A DNA stretch of 64,000 nt from Actinomadura chibensis NBRC 106107 (GCF_001552135.1 NZ_BCQP01000037.1:87088-151087); one strand, 5' to 3'. Shown: positions 25,221-33,470, numbered from the stretch's first letter. Translations and numbers: made by a program. The notes: generated from the sequence alone by a model not told the origin.

Positions 25221-26672
25221 TCAGACGCGTCCGAGGTCGCGGCTGGCGGCCTGCGGGCGCGCGGCCCGCAGCCCGGCCGCCTCCAGCGCCCGCCGGTAGG
25301 AGGACGCGGCGCTCTCCGCGTCCTGGACCAGCTCGAACAGCTCCCCGAGCTCCCTGAACAGGTGCGCCGCCGGACGTCCCGGGTGCAGCGTGGCGAGTTG
25401 CTCGGACGCGGCGTGCAGCACGAGCCGCGCCGCCGTCGGGTCGCCCTGGGCGACGCGCGCCCGCGCGAGGACGAGCCGCGCCAGCACGGTCTTCTGCGTC
25501 CGGGCGGCGACGTCGCCGGTGGGCTCCGGCGCCATCGACGTCGTGCCCTCGGGCGCGGCCAGCACGAGCCCGGTGTCGAGGAACTGCACCAGGGTGCGGA
25601 TGGCCTCGTCCAGTTCACCGACGAGGACGAGCGCGCGCGCTCTGGCGATGGTGCTCTCGGTGGTCTCGGCCTCGTCCAGGCCGGTCGCCTGGTCCAGGAG
25701 GGCGAGGGCTTCCTGGGCCGCCTCGCGCGTGCCCTCCGGACGCGGACGCTCGAACCCGTTCGCGCCGCCGTCCGGCACCGTCCCGGCCGGGGCCGGGGCG
25801 GAGAACGGCGTGACGCCCCTGAGCAGCGCCTTCGCCGCGGCCAGGGACAGCCGGGCGCGGGCCTGCGCCGGGGCCGCGTCGTTGCGCACGGCGAGGGCCT
25901 GGTCGGCGAGGTACAGGGCGTCGCCGATCGTCCCCTCGTCGAGGGCGCGCTTGCTGGCCTGCTGGTAGTGGACGCTGGTCGGCTCGTCCGGCACGTCCTG
26001 CGGGTGCAGGAGGCGGCGGCCGAGTTCGTGCGCGCGCGCGGGCTCGGAGCGGTCCACATAGGCGAGCAGCAGAATCCGTCCCGCCTCGGTGTACTCCTCG
26101 CCCACGCTCAGTTTGAGCAGGCCCAGCCGCTCGATGGCGCGCTCGCCGAGCGCGATCGCCTGGCCGAGGTCGCCGACCGCGTGGTAGCAGCGCGCCAGCG
26201 CGATCACCGGCGGCAGCCAGCTCGCCCGTCCCGGATCGCGTTCGGCCTGCTCGCGCAGCTCCTCGAAGAGCGCGATGGCCTGGTCGGTGCGGCCGAGCGC
26301 CTCCAGCGCGCGGGCGCGGCCCCAGCGGGCGCGGGACGTCAGGTCGGGGTCGTCGCTGCGCGCGATCACCTCGTCGAACCCCGACTCGGCGGTGGCCGGG
26401 TCGCCGCGCAGCAGTGCCAGGTGCGCGTGCCGCTCCCGTACCTCCAGGTGGGCGCGCTGCTCCGGCTCGACGCCCTCGGCGAGGTACTCCGGGGTGCAGC
26501 CGAGGCGCTCGGCCAGCATGCGCAGCACGGTCGGCGTCGGAGTGCGCTTGCCCGACTCGATCAAAGAGATGTAGCTGTCGGAAAGGTCGTGACCGGCGAG
26601 CTGTGCCTGCGACAAGCGTCTGGTCAGCCGCAGGTTGCGGACACGTTCGCCGACGTTGCCTGGACCCGGCAT
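25221..26672 (-). CDS. XRE-family regulator with TPR-like C-terminal domain
   Basis: A 483-residue protein. Residues 8-62 form a Cro/CI-type helix-turn-helix (LSQAQLAGHDLSDSYISLIESGKRTPTPTVLRMLAERL). The remaining 400 residues form a series of tetratricopeptide-like helix pairs (ALEALGRTDQAIALFEELREQ, CYHAVGDLGQAIALGERAIER, ARVAQGDPTAARLVLHAASEQL). Such proteins usually sense a peptide or partner protein through the TPR array. Actinomycete relatives are numerous and mostly uncharacterised. A short palindrome 9 bp upstream of the start suggests self-control. Confidence 0.85.
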   Translation of the reverse strand: MPGPGNVGERVRNLRLTRRLSQAQLAGHDLSDSYISLIESGKRTPTPTVLRMLAERLGCTPEYLAEGVEPEQRAHLEVRERHAHLALLRGDPATAESGFDEVIARSDDPDLTSRARWGRARALEALGRTDQAIALFEELREQAERDPGRASWLPPVIALARCYHAVGDLGQAIALGERAIERLGLLKLSVGEEYTEAGRILLLAYVDRSEPARAHELGRRLLHPQDVPDEPTSVHYQQASKRALDEGTIGDALYLADQALAVRNDAAPAQARARLSLAAAKALLRGVTPFSAPAPAGTVPDGGANGFERPRPEGTREAAQEALALLDQATGLDEAETTESTIARARALVLVGELDEAIRTLVQFLDTGLVLAAPEGTTSMAPEPTGDVAARTQKTVLARLVLARARVAQGDPTAARLVLHAASEQLATLHPGRPAAHLFRELGELFELVQDAESAASSYRRALEAAGLRAARPQAASRDLGRV

Positions 26673-26680
26673 GTGGACTC

Positions 26681-26693
26681 ACTTAGCGGAAGT
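26681..26693. promoter_or_regulatory. palindrome upstream of the XRE-TPR gene
   Basis: ACTTAGCGGAAGT is a 13-bp inverted repeat (ACTT-N5-AAGT) 9 bp before the start codon of the XRE-TPR regulator. It is a plausible autoregulatory operator or leader element. The rest of the spacer to 26947 shows no gene; GCACATTG and GCACATCG at about 26725-26750 form a pair of near-identical octamers. Confidence 0.35.
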
Positions 26694-26947
26694 AAACAGG
26701 CGGCTGGGGTGCCGACATGATTGCACATTGCGGGTTATCGCACATCGAGAGTAATGAAGCGGCGGGAGAACGGCACTCCCCGGCGGGTTCTGCGAGCCCC
26801 CGCGCGCCTGCCGCTCCGCCCGGCGCGCCGGGCCGGACGGGACGAACCGCCCGCGCTCGCGACGCATGTCACACCCCTGGACGTTATCGGACCCTACCCG
26901 CAAGATCGTCAATCCGCCGAAATTGACCAGAAAGCCGCGCCGTCGGG

Positions 26948-27562
26948 CTAGCCCTGCTCGTCCGGGCCGGAGGCCGTGGGGACGTCCCCCTCGACCGGCT
27001 CGACCGGCTCCCGGGGGCGGCGCGGCGGCGGGGGCGGGGGCAGCGGCTCCTCGGGCGCGGGATTCTTGTTCGGGAAGATCATCTCGCAGACCTCAAGGTA
27101 GAGCTGCTCCGGGTAGGGGAGGTAGTCGACGTTGGTGAGCGCCTGGTCCTGCCCGGCGGACTCCAGGACGAACTCGCCGTAGCCGAGCATGCGGCCCGCG
27201 ATCGTCCGCTTGAAGCTCATGTCGGTGACCTTGGCCAGCGGCATCATCGCGACCTTGCGGGTGATCAGGCCGGTGGTGAGCAGCATCCGCTGGTTGGTGA
27301 TCACGAAGTAGTCGACGGACCACTCCGCGACGCGCCACACGAACCAGCCGAGCAGGATCAGCCAGCCCCACCACACCCAGGACATGGCCTCCTTGACCGT
27401 GTTGCTCAGCACGCCCGCGACGATCAGGCCGCCGAGCACGAGGCCGACCGGCACCATCAGGGTCGCCGGATGGCGGCGGACCGTGATGACCTGGTTCTCG
27501 TGCGGGAGCAGGTACTTGTTCACCGACGCCGGCGCGGAGTCGCCGGGGGTTACGAGCCTCAT
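26948..27562 (-). CDS. PH domain-containing membrane protein
   Basis: A 204-residue protein with two adjacent transmembrane helices (VPVGLVLGGLIVAGVLS and MSWVWWGWLILLGWFVW), then a bacterial PH-like domain (DYFVITNQRMLLTTGLITRKVAMMPLAKVTDMSFKRT; GYGEFVLESAGQDQALTNVDYLPYPEQLY). A cytoplasmic tail rich in Pro and acidic residues follows. The family is common in actinomycetes and of unknown role, possibly membrane stress or protein secretion. It is 7 bp downstream of a 52-residue membrane protein gene, so they form an operon. Confidence 0.85.
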   Translation of the reverse strand: MRLVTPGDSAPASVNKYLLPHENQVITVRRHPATLMVPVGLVLGGLIVAGVLSNTVKEAMSWVWWGWLILLGWFVWRVAEWSVDYFVITNQRMLLTTGLITRKVAMMPLAKVTDMSFKRTIAGRMLGYGEFVLESAGQDQALTNVDYLPYPEQLYLEVCEMIFPNKNPAPEEPLPPPPPPRRPREPVEPVEGDVPTASGPDEQG

Positions 27563-27569
27563 CCGAACC

Positions 27570-27728
27570 TCAGGCGATGGCGTTGACGAAGGTGGCCAGG
27601 GAGTCCGCGGCGGACGCGAGACCGTTCGCGGCGCTCTCCACGGACCGAGCCGCGCCGTCCGGCTGGCTGATCACGTAGAACGCCACGAAGGCCACCGCGA
27701 CCCACGTGATGTACTTCTTGGCGGGCAC
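27570..27728 (-). CDS. small single-pass membrane protein (52 aa)
   Basis: GTG 27728, preceded by GGGAGGC, encodes MPAKKYITWVAVAFVAFYVI followed by SQPDGAARSVESAANG and a short amphipathic tail ending in FVNAIA. One transmembrane helix with a Lys-rich cytoplasmic start is clear. Small proteins of this pattern (KYITW..VAF.AFYV..QPDGAA) recur in many actinomycetes. The 7-bp gap to the PH-domain gene suggests the two products act together at the membrane. Confidence 0.75.
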   Translation of the reverse strand: MPAKKYITWVAVAFVAFYVISQPDGAARSVESAANGLASAADSLATFVNAIA

Positions 27729-27869
27729 TGCTGCCTCCCGGAGCATCGTCCCACGGACCCCGAATCAGTCTCGCACAGCGCCCACGACCGGCAAAGCAGG
27801 CGCTGTCCCGCGTTCCCGCGGCCACACACCTGTCGCCATGGCGATCGGTCGCCCCTCGCGCGCCGGTGC

Positions 27870-28130
27870 CTAGGGCGCGTTGTCGAGGGACGAGCGGCGC
27901 GTCCTGCGCCGCTTCTCGGCCGCGACGGTGGCGAGCACCTCCAGGTGCCGCCGCGCGATCCGCTCCACGAGGTCGGCGGGCGCCGCCCCGATGACCTCCT
28001 CGGCCCCGTACCGGGCGGCGGAGACGCAGCGGTCCACCGTCTCGGCGGCGTGCACCCCGTCGAACTCCTCGGTGAGCCGTTCCCCGATCTCCGCGTAGCG
28101 CGGCAGGTCGCCTTCCCCTTGGTGAGCCAT
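27870..28130 (-). CDS. three-helix-bundle dimerisation domain protein (DUF3562-like)
   Basis: An 86-residue helical protein (MAHQGEGDLPRYAEIGERL...; AAETVDRCVSAARYGAEEV; ADLVERIARRHLEVLATVA) with a basic C-terminus (EKRRRTRRSS). The helix pattern fits the small three-helix-bundle dimerisation domain often found as short actinomycete proteins of unknown role. ATG 28130 is preferred because GAGGG lies 7 bp upstream; the adjoining GTG 28133 is an alternative. Confidence 0.6.
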   Translation of the reverse strand: MAHQGEGDLPRYAEIGERLTEEFDGVHAAETVDRCVSAARYGAEEVIGAAPADLVERIARRHLEVLATVAAEKRRRTRRSSLDNAP

Positions 28131-28338
28131 CACGTGCCCTCTATCGAGCTCGCTCGCGCCGCCCGGTCCTGACGGTCCCCTGTGCCGGGACGGCGGAGGG
28201 GAACGCGCAGTGGCGTTCCGTAGGCCCTACGTACCCTCTGCCATCGGGAACGAACATCGCCGGAGCCGACCGCGTCCCGATCGTGACCCGCCCCGGAAAC
28301 GGGGCAGCACGACGCTCACTCCCTCGCTCACACTGCGT

Positions 28339-28977
28339 TCAGACGGCGCCGTACAGGCGGTCCCCCGCGTCGCCGAGGCCGGGCATGATGAAGCCCTGCT
28401 CGTTCAGGTGGGAGTCGATCGCGGCCGTCACCACCCGGACCGGCGCGTCGAGGTCGGCGAACGCCTGCTCCAGATACTTCAGCCCCTCCGGGGCGGCGAG
28501 CAGGCAGATGGCGGTGACGTCGTCGGCGCCGCGGTCGAACAGCAGCCTGATCGCGGCGGCGAGCGTCCCGCCGGTGGCGAGCATCGGGTCGAGGACGTAG
28601 CACTGCCGTCCGGACAGGTCGTCGGGGAGCCGGGTCGCGTACGTCTCGGCCTGCAGCGTCCCCTCGTCCCGGATCATGCCGAGGAAGCCGACCTCGGCGG
28701 TGGGCAGCAGGCGCGTCATGCCGTCCAGCATCCCGAGCCCGGCGCGCAGGATCGGCACCACGAGCGGCTTCGGGCTCGCCAGCTGGACGCCCGCCGTCTC
28801 GACGAGCGGCGTCCGGACGGTGACCTCGGTGACCCGGACGTCGCGGGTCGCCTCGTAGGCGAGGAGGGTGACGAGCTCGTCCGCCAGCCGCCGAAAGGTG
28901 GGGGAGTCGGTGCGGACGTCCCGCAGCGTGGTGAGCTTGTGCGCGACCAGCGGGTGGTCGACGGCGAGGGTCTGCAT
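28339..28977 (-). CDS. upp: uracil phosphoribosyltransferase
   Basis: A 212-residue salvage enzyme that makes UMP from uracil and PRPP. Signatures: MQTLAVDHPLVAHKLTTLRD at the start, VPILRAGLGMLDGM, the PRPP loop VLDPMLATGGTLAAAI and the C-terminal NEQGFIMPGLGDAGDRLYGA uracil-binding stretch. The length is that of a normal Upp. A much longer frame is open upstream, but homology begins at ATG 28977. Divergent from the next gene. Confidence 0.96.
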   Translation of the reverse strand: MQTLAVDHPLVAHKLTTLRDVRTDSPTFRRLADELVTLLAYEATRDVRVTEVTVRTPLVETAGVQLASPKPLVVPILRAGLGMLDGMTRLLPTAEVGFLGMIRDEGTLQAETYATRLPDDLSGRQCYVLDPMLATGGTLAAAIRLLFDRGADDVTAICLLAAPEGLKYLEQAFADLDAPVRVVTAAIDSHLNEQGFIMPGLGDAGDRLYGAV

Positions 28978-29061
28978 CCGCTCACGGTAGCCCACCTCGG
29001 AAGATCGGCCGGAGCCCGGCGAAATAGGATAGGACGCCGCTGAGCTGGGCAGTATGGCGGT

Positions 29062-29439
29062 ATGAACAGCGAAAGCGATCAGCGGCCGGAAGGGGCGGCG
29101 CGGGCCCGCGAGTCCGCGCCCGACCCGCCCGCGGCCGCGGCGCCCACGCCGGCCTCCGCCTCCGCCCCCGCCGCTGCCTGCGATGAGACCGCCCTCCCCG
29201 CCGGCGACTCCGCTCCCGCCCCCGCCGTCTCGACGCGTCCGGGCCCGCAGGGCGACATCGCCCCGGAGGAGGTCCGCGAGATCACTCCCGAGGAGGTCCG
29301 CGAACGGCTCCGCCGCCGGGCGATCTTCCTGCGCGAGCTGGCGGAGGCCCGCGAACTGCGCCGCCGGGTGACCCCGCACCGGTCGCGCCGCGCGCGGATC
29401 CACGCCGCGCTCCGCCGCCGCACGTTCCGCATCAACTGA
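29062..29439 (+). CDS. hypothetical protein with Ala/Pro-rich head and basic helical tail
   Basis: A 125-residue protein. Residues 1-60 are low-complexity Ala/Pro/Ser. Residues 65-125 are conserved-looking (IAPEEVREITPEEVRERLRRRAIFLRELAEARELRRRV), ending in RRRTFRIN, a charged helix likely to bind nucleic acid or a protein partner. Similar short proteins occur near tadA in streptomycetes as far as I recall. No function assigned. Confidence 0.6.
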   Translation: MNSESDQRPEGAARARESAPDPPAAAAPTPASASAPAAACDETALPAGDSAPAPAVSTRPGPQGDIAPEEVREITPEEVRERLRRRAIFLRELAEARELRRRVTPHRSRRARIHAALRRRTFRIN

Positions 29440-29610
29440 CGCCGGTGAGGGCGGTTCCGGGAACGGTGGATTCGTACGACTGGGCACCGGTTCGTGGCGC
29501 TGACTCCCCGCCTCACGCGCCGGTGCGGCGCCCAGTTTGACGGTGGGGCGTACGAGCGCGCGCCGCATCTGCGACCATGCCCTGGCAGGAAACGTGCCGG
29601 TGGGGTGGAG

Positions 29611-30096
29611 ATGACGGATGTCGACGCGACGGACTTCGCCGTCGTGGTGTACCGGGAAGACGAGGGCTGGGAGGCCGAGATCCTCCCGGTGGCGCTGACC
29701 GAGGACCTCGCGGGGCTGATCCACGCCCTGCGCCAGCAGCCGAGCCTGGGCGGGACGGTCGGGCTGGTCTCGGTCGGCGACGACTTCTTCGTCGCGATCC
29801 GCCTGCTCGGCGACGAGGTGATGGTGTTCCTCTCGGACGTCACGGCCTCCGTCGACTGGCCGCTCGCCGGGCAGGTCCTCGACTACCTGGACATCCCGAT
29901 CCCCGAGGACGAGGAGCTCGACCAGGTCCTCCCGGTCGGCGACATGTCCATCTTCGCGGACCTGGGCCTGGACGAGATGGAGCTCGGCGCCATCTCCGGC
30001 GACCTGGAGCTGTACCCGGACGAGATGCTCCTCAGCATCGCGGGCCGCATCGGCTTCGCCCCCGCCTTCGAGCGCGCTATGGACGCCATCGCCTGA
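29611..30096 (+). CDS. tRNA adenosine deaminase-associated protein (first copy)
   Basis: A 161-residue protein from ATG 29611 (MTDVDATDFAVVVYREDEGWEAEILP) behind GGGGTGGAG. It belongs to the actinobacterial family annotated as tRNA adenosine deaminase-associated. It has an alternating beta-sheet core (GLVSVGDDFFVAIRLLGDEVMVFLSDVTAS) and an acidic C-terminal part. The name comes from its gene linkage to tadA; a biochemical role has not been shown to my knowledge. A second, diverged copy lies 131 bp downstream. Confidence 0.82.
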   Translation: MTDVDATDFAVVVYREDEGWEAEILPVALTEDLAGLIHALRQQPSLGGTVGLVSVGDDFFVAIRLLGDEVMVFLSDVTASVDWPLAGQVLDYLDIPIPEDEELDQVLPVGDMSIFADLGLDEMELGAISGDLELYPDEMLLSIAGRIGFAPAFERAMDAIA

Positions 30097-30227
30097 CGCG
30101 CGTCCGCGGCGGGGGCGCCTCCGAATCGTCCCCCCGATCCGGACGCGAGGACGGTTTCCCGGCGGCCGTGCCCTGGTCGCGGGGGTCAGGGGTGTGTCTC
30201 CGGTACCCGTTGGGTCACAATTGGCAC

Positions 30228-30665
30228 GTGTCCTATTTCGCCGCCGTGTTCGCGCGGACCCCGCAGGGCTGGGTCGGCGCCGAGGCCGTGCTCGCCGAGG
30301 CCGAGCACGCCGACGACGTCGCCGACCTGATGCGGGAGGCGGCCGTCGAGTCCTACGGCGACCCGGTGGTGCTGCTCGCCGAGGCCGACGACGACTGGTT
30401 CGCGATCGTCCGGCTGGACGGCGAGGACGAGCCGCGCGCCTACGTCTCCACCGTCCGCGAGGACGGGCTCGGGTCCCTGTTCCAGCAGCTCGTCGGCGAG
30501 ATCCCGGACGGCGACCCGGGTGGCGACCCCGGCCTCCTCGACGACCTCGGCCTGGCCGCCGAGCGCGTCAGCGACCTCGGCGAACGCGCGCTCCCCGGCG
30601 ACGCCCTGCTGGCCGTGGCCGAACAGGCGGGCTTCGGCGAAGAATTCGACCGCCTCCGTGACTGA
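30228..30665 (+). CDS. tRNA adenosine deaminase-associated protein (second copy)
   Basis: A 145-residue paralogue of the preceding gene: MSYFAAVFARTPQGWVGAEAVLAEAEHADDVADLM, then LAEADDDWFAIVRLDGEDEPRAYVSTV and the same DLGL...GDALLAVAEQAGFGEEFDRL ending. Translation probably begins at GTG 30228 without an obvious ribosome binding site. Its last codons overlap the start of tadA by 8 bp, so the two are translationally coupled. The product probably assists or tunes TadA, which is inference from linkage. Confidence 0.82.
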   Translation: MSYFAAVFARTPQGWVGAEAVLAEAEHADDVADLMREAAVESYGDPVVLLAEADDDWFAIVRLDGEDEPRAYVSTVREDGLGSLFQQLVGEIPDGDPGGDPGLLDDLGLAAERVSDLGERALPGDALLAVAEQAGFGEEFDRLRD

Positions 30666-31131
30666 CCCCGTGGTGGAGGGGCTCGCGGGGGTGATGCGGT
30701 CGGCGCTCGGCGAGGCGCGGAAGGCGCTGGACGCCGGGGAGGTGCCGGTCGGGGCCGTCGTCCTGGACGCGTCCGGCGAGATCGTCGGCGCCGGGCACAA
30801 CGACCGGGAGCGCGGCGGCGACCCGACCGCGCACGCGGAGATCATCGCGATGCGGGCGGCCGCTCGGGCGCTCGGGACGTGGCGGCTGGCCGGATGCACG
30901 CTGGTCGTCACGCTGGAGCCGTGCACGATGTGCGCCGGGGCCTGCGTCCAGGCGCGGCTCGGACGCCTCGTCTACGGCGCGGTCGACCCGAAGGCGGGCG
31001 CGGTGGGGTCGCTGTGGGACGTCGTCCGGGATCGGCGGCTCAACCACCGTCCCGAAGTCGTCGCCGAAGTGCTGGCGGACGAGTGCGGCGCGCTCCTAAC
31101 CGAGTTCTTCGCGCGCCGCCGCGTCCGGTAG
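30658..31131 (+). CDS. tadA: tRNA-specific adenosine deaminase
   Basis: A 157-residue zinc deaminase that converts wobble adenosine-34 of tRNA-Arg(ACG) to inosine. Active-site motifs HAEIIA (His59, Glu61) and PCTMC (Cys89, Cys92) are intact. GTG 30658 overlaps the end of the TadA-associated gene. The stop TAG 31129-31131 is part of a TAGGCT box that precedes tRNA-Ser(CGA), which starts 11 bp later. Confidence 0.93.
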   Translation: MTDPVVEGLAGVMRSALGEARKALDAGEVPVGAVVLDASGEIVGAGHNDRERGGDPTAHAEIIAMRAAARALGTWRLAGCTLVVTLEPCTMCAGACVQARLGRLVYGAVDPKAGAVGSLWDVVRDRRLNHRPEVVAEVLADECGALLTEFFARRRVR

Positions 31132-31141
31132 GCTCTCCCGC

Positions 31142-31226
31142 GGTGGTGTCGCCTAGTGGACGAGGGCGCACGCCTCGAAAGCGTGTGAAGGGCAACCTTC
31201 CGTGGGTTCGAATCCCACCACCACCG
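31142..31226 (+). tRNA. tRNA-Ser (anticodon CGA)
   Basis: An 85-nt serine tRNA with a long variable arm. Acceptor GGTGGTG pairs with CACCACC, the anticodon loop CTCGAAA gives CGA, and the T arm is GTGGG-TTCGAAT-CCCAC. No encoded CCA. Its leader is identical over 16 bp to that of tRNA-Ser(GGA). Confidence 0.95.
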
Positions 31227-31235
31227 CCACCAGAA

Positions 31236-31266
31236 AAGGCCGCACCCCCCAAGGGGCTGCGGCCTT
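31236..31266 (+). terminator. terminator after tRNA-Ser(CGA)
   Basis: Stem AAGGCCGCA (31236-31244) pairs perfectly with TGCGGCCTT (31258-31266). The loop itself contains CCCC and GGGG that extend the stem. A TCTCC follows. Confidence 0.75.
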
Positions 31267-31295
31267 CTCCATCTCCCCCGAGCAACTCAGCGGGC

Positions 31296-31435
31296 CAGGC
31301 GACCGTGGGCCGACTCAGAGGCCAGGCGACCGTGATGGCGGGGCCGCCCCGGAGGGTCGGCCGACCGCGGTGGTGCCGACTCGGAAAGTCAGGCGACCGT
31401 GGTGGTGCCGACTTGGAGGGTCAGCCGACTGTGAC
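31296..31435. repeat. degenerate ~31-bp tandem array reaching into the EamA 3' end
   Basis: Units beginning CAGGCGACCGTGG or a variant start near 31296, 31323, 31359, 31390 and 31421; unit lengths run from about 27 to 36. The last unit (TCAGCCGACTGTGAC) contains the reversed stop codon and last codons of the EamA gene. On the gene strand, each unit resembles a copy of the gene end with or without its TGA. Confidence 0.7.
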
Positions 31436-32302
31436 GAGGGCGACGCCCGCGACGGCGATGGCCATGCCCACTCGTTGGACGGCGCGCAGGCGTTCGCTGT
31501 AGGCGATCCGGGCCAGCAGCACCGTGATCGCCGGGTAGAGCGACGTCAGGACGGCGGCGAGGCTGAGCATCCCCCGGTGCGCGGCGAGGAAGTACAGCGC
31601 GTTCGCGCCCGCGTCGAGGACGCCGGACAGCAGCGCCAGCGCGACCATCGTCCGGCCGGGCATGCGCGGGCCGAGCCCGGAGCCGCGCAGCACGACGGCC
31701 GCCAGCGCCACCGCGACGATGGACAGCGTGCCCACCCGGGCGCCGACGATCGGCCAGAGCCCGGCGCCGTCCCCGGCGGTCTTCAGCAGCACGTAGAAGA
31801 TCCCGAAGCAGGCACCGGACAGGCCCGCCATCAGCGGCCCGGAGTCGAGCGGGCGCCACGAGGCGGGCGCCGCGGTGTCGCCGTCCAGCCCGCCCTTCTC
31901 GGCCTCCATGCTGACCAGCCCGATCGCGACGAGGCACAGCAGCACCCCGAGCAGGACGGACATGTCCAGCCGCTCCCCCCGCATGACCCCGACCCCCACC
32001 GGCAGGACGGCGGCGGCCAGCGCGGACACCGGGGCCACCACGCTCATCGGCCCGCGGGCGAGGGCGCGGTAGAAGGCGATCAGGCCCGTCCCGCCGAAGA
32101 GGCCGCCCGCGAACCCGCAGGCCATGGGGCCGGGCGCGGGGTCCCCGGCGGCGAGCAGCGCGAGCACGAGCACGACCACGAGCCCGCCCGGGACGCACCA
32201 GGTCAGCGCCTTCAACGTGGTCGACTTCCGGGCGACGGCGCCGCCGAGGAAGTCGGCCACCCCGTAGGCGAGGGCCGCGCTCAGCGCCAGGGCGGTGACC
32301 AT
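31421..32302 (-). CDS. EamA family (DMT superfamily) transporter
   Basis: A 293-residue membrane protein with ten predicted helices in two EamA halves (first helix ALALSAALAYGVADFLGGAVARK; second half starts near SGPLMAGLSGACFGIFYVLLKT). Such proteins export metabolites such as amino acids. Its ATG overlaps the stop of the B3/B4 gene (TGATG), so it is translationally coupled. GTG 32305 is an alternative start. The final codons merge with the tandem array downstream. Confidence 0.87.
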   Translation of the reverse strand: MVTALALSAALAYGVADFLGGAVARKSTTLKALTWCVPGGLVVVLVLALLAAGDPAPGPMACGFAGGLFGGTGLIAFYRALARGPMSVVAPVSALAAAVLPVGVGVMRGERLDMSVLLGVLLCLVAIGLVSMEAEKGGLDGDTAAPASWRPLDSGPLMAGLSGACFGIFYVLLKTAGDGAGLWPIVGARVGTLSIVAVALAAVVLRGSGLGPRMPGRTMVALALLSGVLDAGANALYFLAAHRGMLSLAAVLTSLYPAITVLLARIAYSERLRAVQRVGMAIAVAGVALVTVG

Positions 32303-32967
32303 CACCGCCCGCCGATCAGCCGGGTCTCGACCCGGACGTCCGGCGCGATGGCGCGGAGCCTTTCCGCGAGCTTGTCGCCCGCCTCGTACAGCCGGTCGAT
32401 CGGGTACGGCTCAAGGCGTTCGAGCAGGAAGAACCCGTTCTTGGTGGTCTCGGTGAGGCGCGTCCTGACGCACTGCCGCCAGTTCCAGCGGCGGCAGGTG
32501 ACGCCCGCGTCGTCGCGCCAGACGACCTCGCCCGGGTCCGGGTGCTCCACGGCGGGCGCACCGGCCGCGATCACGTCGAACGGCTCCTCGCCGGTGGCCC
32601 TGACCAGGCGGGCCGCGCCGCGGTAGGCGTCGAGGTCCTCGCCGCCGATCGGCAGGGCGTACTCGACGCTGACGGCGTTGTAGGCGTCCACGACCCGGTT
32701 GACGGACGGGAGCGCGTCGGCGCGGCGGAGCAGCGCGTCCACCGAGGGACGGGTCCGCTTCGGCTTCGCGCCGAACGCCCGGTACGCCTCCCGCCACGCC
32801 TCGACGTGCGGGTCGTCCGGGTCGGCCTGCCCGGCGGCGTCCGCCAGCCAGCCCTCCGACACCTGATCGCTCGGCCCGTTCACGAGCCCTTCGGCGACGA
32901 CGGCGAGCACGGCGAAGTCGGGCCGCAACTCCCGGACGGCCTCGTCGACCACGACCCGGTCCAGCAT
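32302..32967 (-). CDS. B3/B4 domain protein (free-standing PheRS-beta editing-like domain)
   Basis: A 221-residue protein starting at ATG 32967 (MLDRVVVDEAVRELRPDFAV) 6 bp after GGAGGG. It resembles the B3/B4 domain of phenylalanyl-tRNA synthetase beta: VNRVVDAYNAVSVEYALPIGGEDLD is the hallmark, followed by VWRDDAGVTCRRWNWRQC and the C-terminal EPYPIDRLYEAGDKLAERLR. Free-standing forms may hydrolyse mischarged tRNA or bind an amino acid. It is first in an operon with an EamA exporter. An 18-bp palindrome upstream is a likely operator. Confidence 0.85.
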   Translation of the reverse strand: MLDRVVVDEAVRELRPDFAVLAVVAEGLVNGPSDQVSEGWLADAAGQADPDDPHVEAWREAYRAFGAKPKRTRPSVDALLRRADALPSVNRVVDAYNAVSVEYALPIGGEDLDAYRGAARLVRATGEEPFDVIAAGAPAVEHPDPGEVVWRDDAGVTCRRWNWRQCVRTRLTETTKNGFFLLERLEPYPIDRLYEAGDKLAERLRAIAPDVRVETRLIGGR

Positions 32968-32996
32968 CCCTGCACCCTCCAACCACGGTCACTTTA

Positions 32997-33014
32997 ATGA
33001 TATCGAAATACCAT
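32997..33014. promoter_or_regulatory. imperfect 18-bp palindrome in an AT-rich promoter region
   Basis: ATGATATCGAAATACCAT (32997-33014) has symmetric ends (ATG.TAT and ATA.CAT) in a locally AT-rich stretch 30 bp upstream of the B3/B4-EamA operon. It is a probable operator overlapping the promoter. The HIT gene upstream ends at 33045, so it belongs to the leftward operon. Confidence 0.5.
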
Positions 33015-33044
33015 CATACCGACCGGGTGGGGATGGTCGCCGAC

Positions 33045-33452
33045 TCAGGATCCGGTGAGCCGCCGACGCACCTGGGTCAGTTCCTCCGGCGAGGCCACGG
33101 CGGGATCCCACATCGGACGCACGTCGTCCCCGTTCCAGCGCGGGACGAGGTGGACATGGAAATGGAAGACCTCCTGCCCCGCCGCCTCGCCGCTGGAGTG
33201 GACGACGTTCAGACCGTCCGGCCCGAGCCTCGCCTCCAGCAGGGCGGCGACCCGGCGGACCAGCCGAGCGACATGGACGTGATCGGCGTCGGTGATCTCC
33301 CAGATGTCGGCGGCGTGCGCACGCGGCACGACGAGCGTGTGCCCGGGGTTCGCGGGCGCGATGTCGAGAAACGCCACGGCATGCTCGTCCGCGGCCACCT
33401 GGTACGAGGGCAGCGTCCCAGCGACGATTCCGCAGAAGGTGCAGTCATCCAC
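33045..33452 (-). CDS. HIT family protein
   Basis: A 135-residue histidine-triad nucleotide hydrolase or transferase. The triad is EVFHFHVHLVPRW. The N-terminal CTFCGIVAG holds two Cys, typical of zinc-binding Hint-like actinobacterial members. It probably hydrolyses AMP-lysine or dinucleoside phosphates. GTG start at 33452. Upstream, the 266-bp divergent spacer is a C-rich repeat. Confidence 0.92.
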   Translation of the reverse strand: MDDCTFCGIVAGTLPSYQVAADEHAVAFLDIAPANPGHTLVVPRAHAADIWEITDADHVHVARLVRRVAALLEARLGPDGLNVVHSSGEAAGQEVFHFHVHLVPRWNGDDVRPMWDPAVASPEELTQVRRRLTGS

Positions 33453-33470
33453 ACCGCCATTCTCAACACC

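Noticed and set aside
26679..26912. 77-codon leftward frame between the XRE-TPR and PH-domain genes
   Set aside because: No ribosome binding site or family resemblance, and it would cover the likely promoter and palindrome of the XRE-TPR gene.
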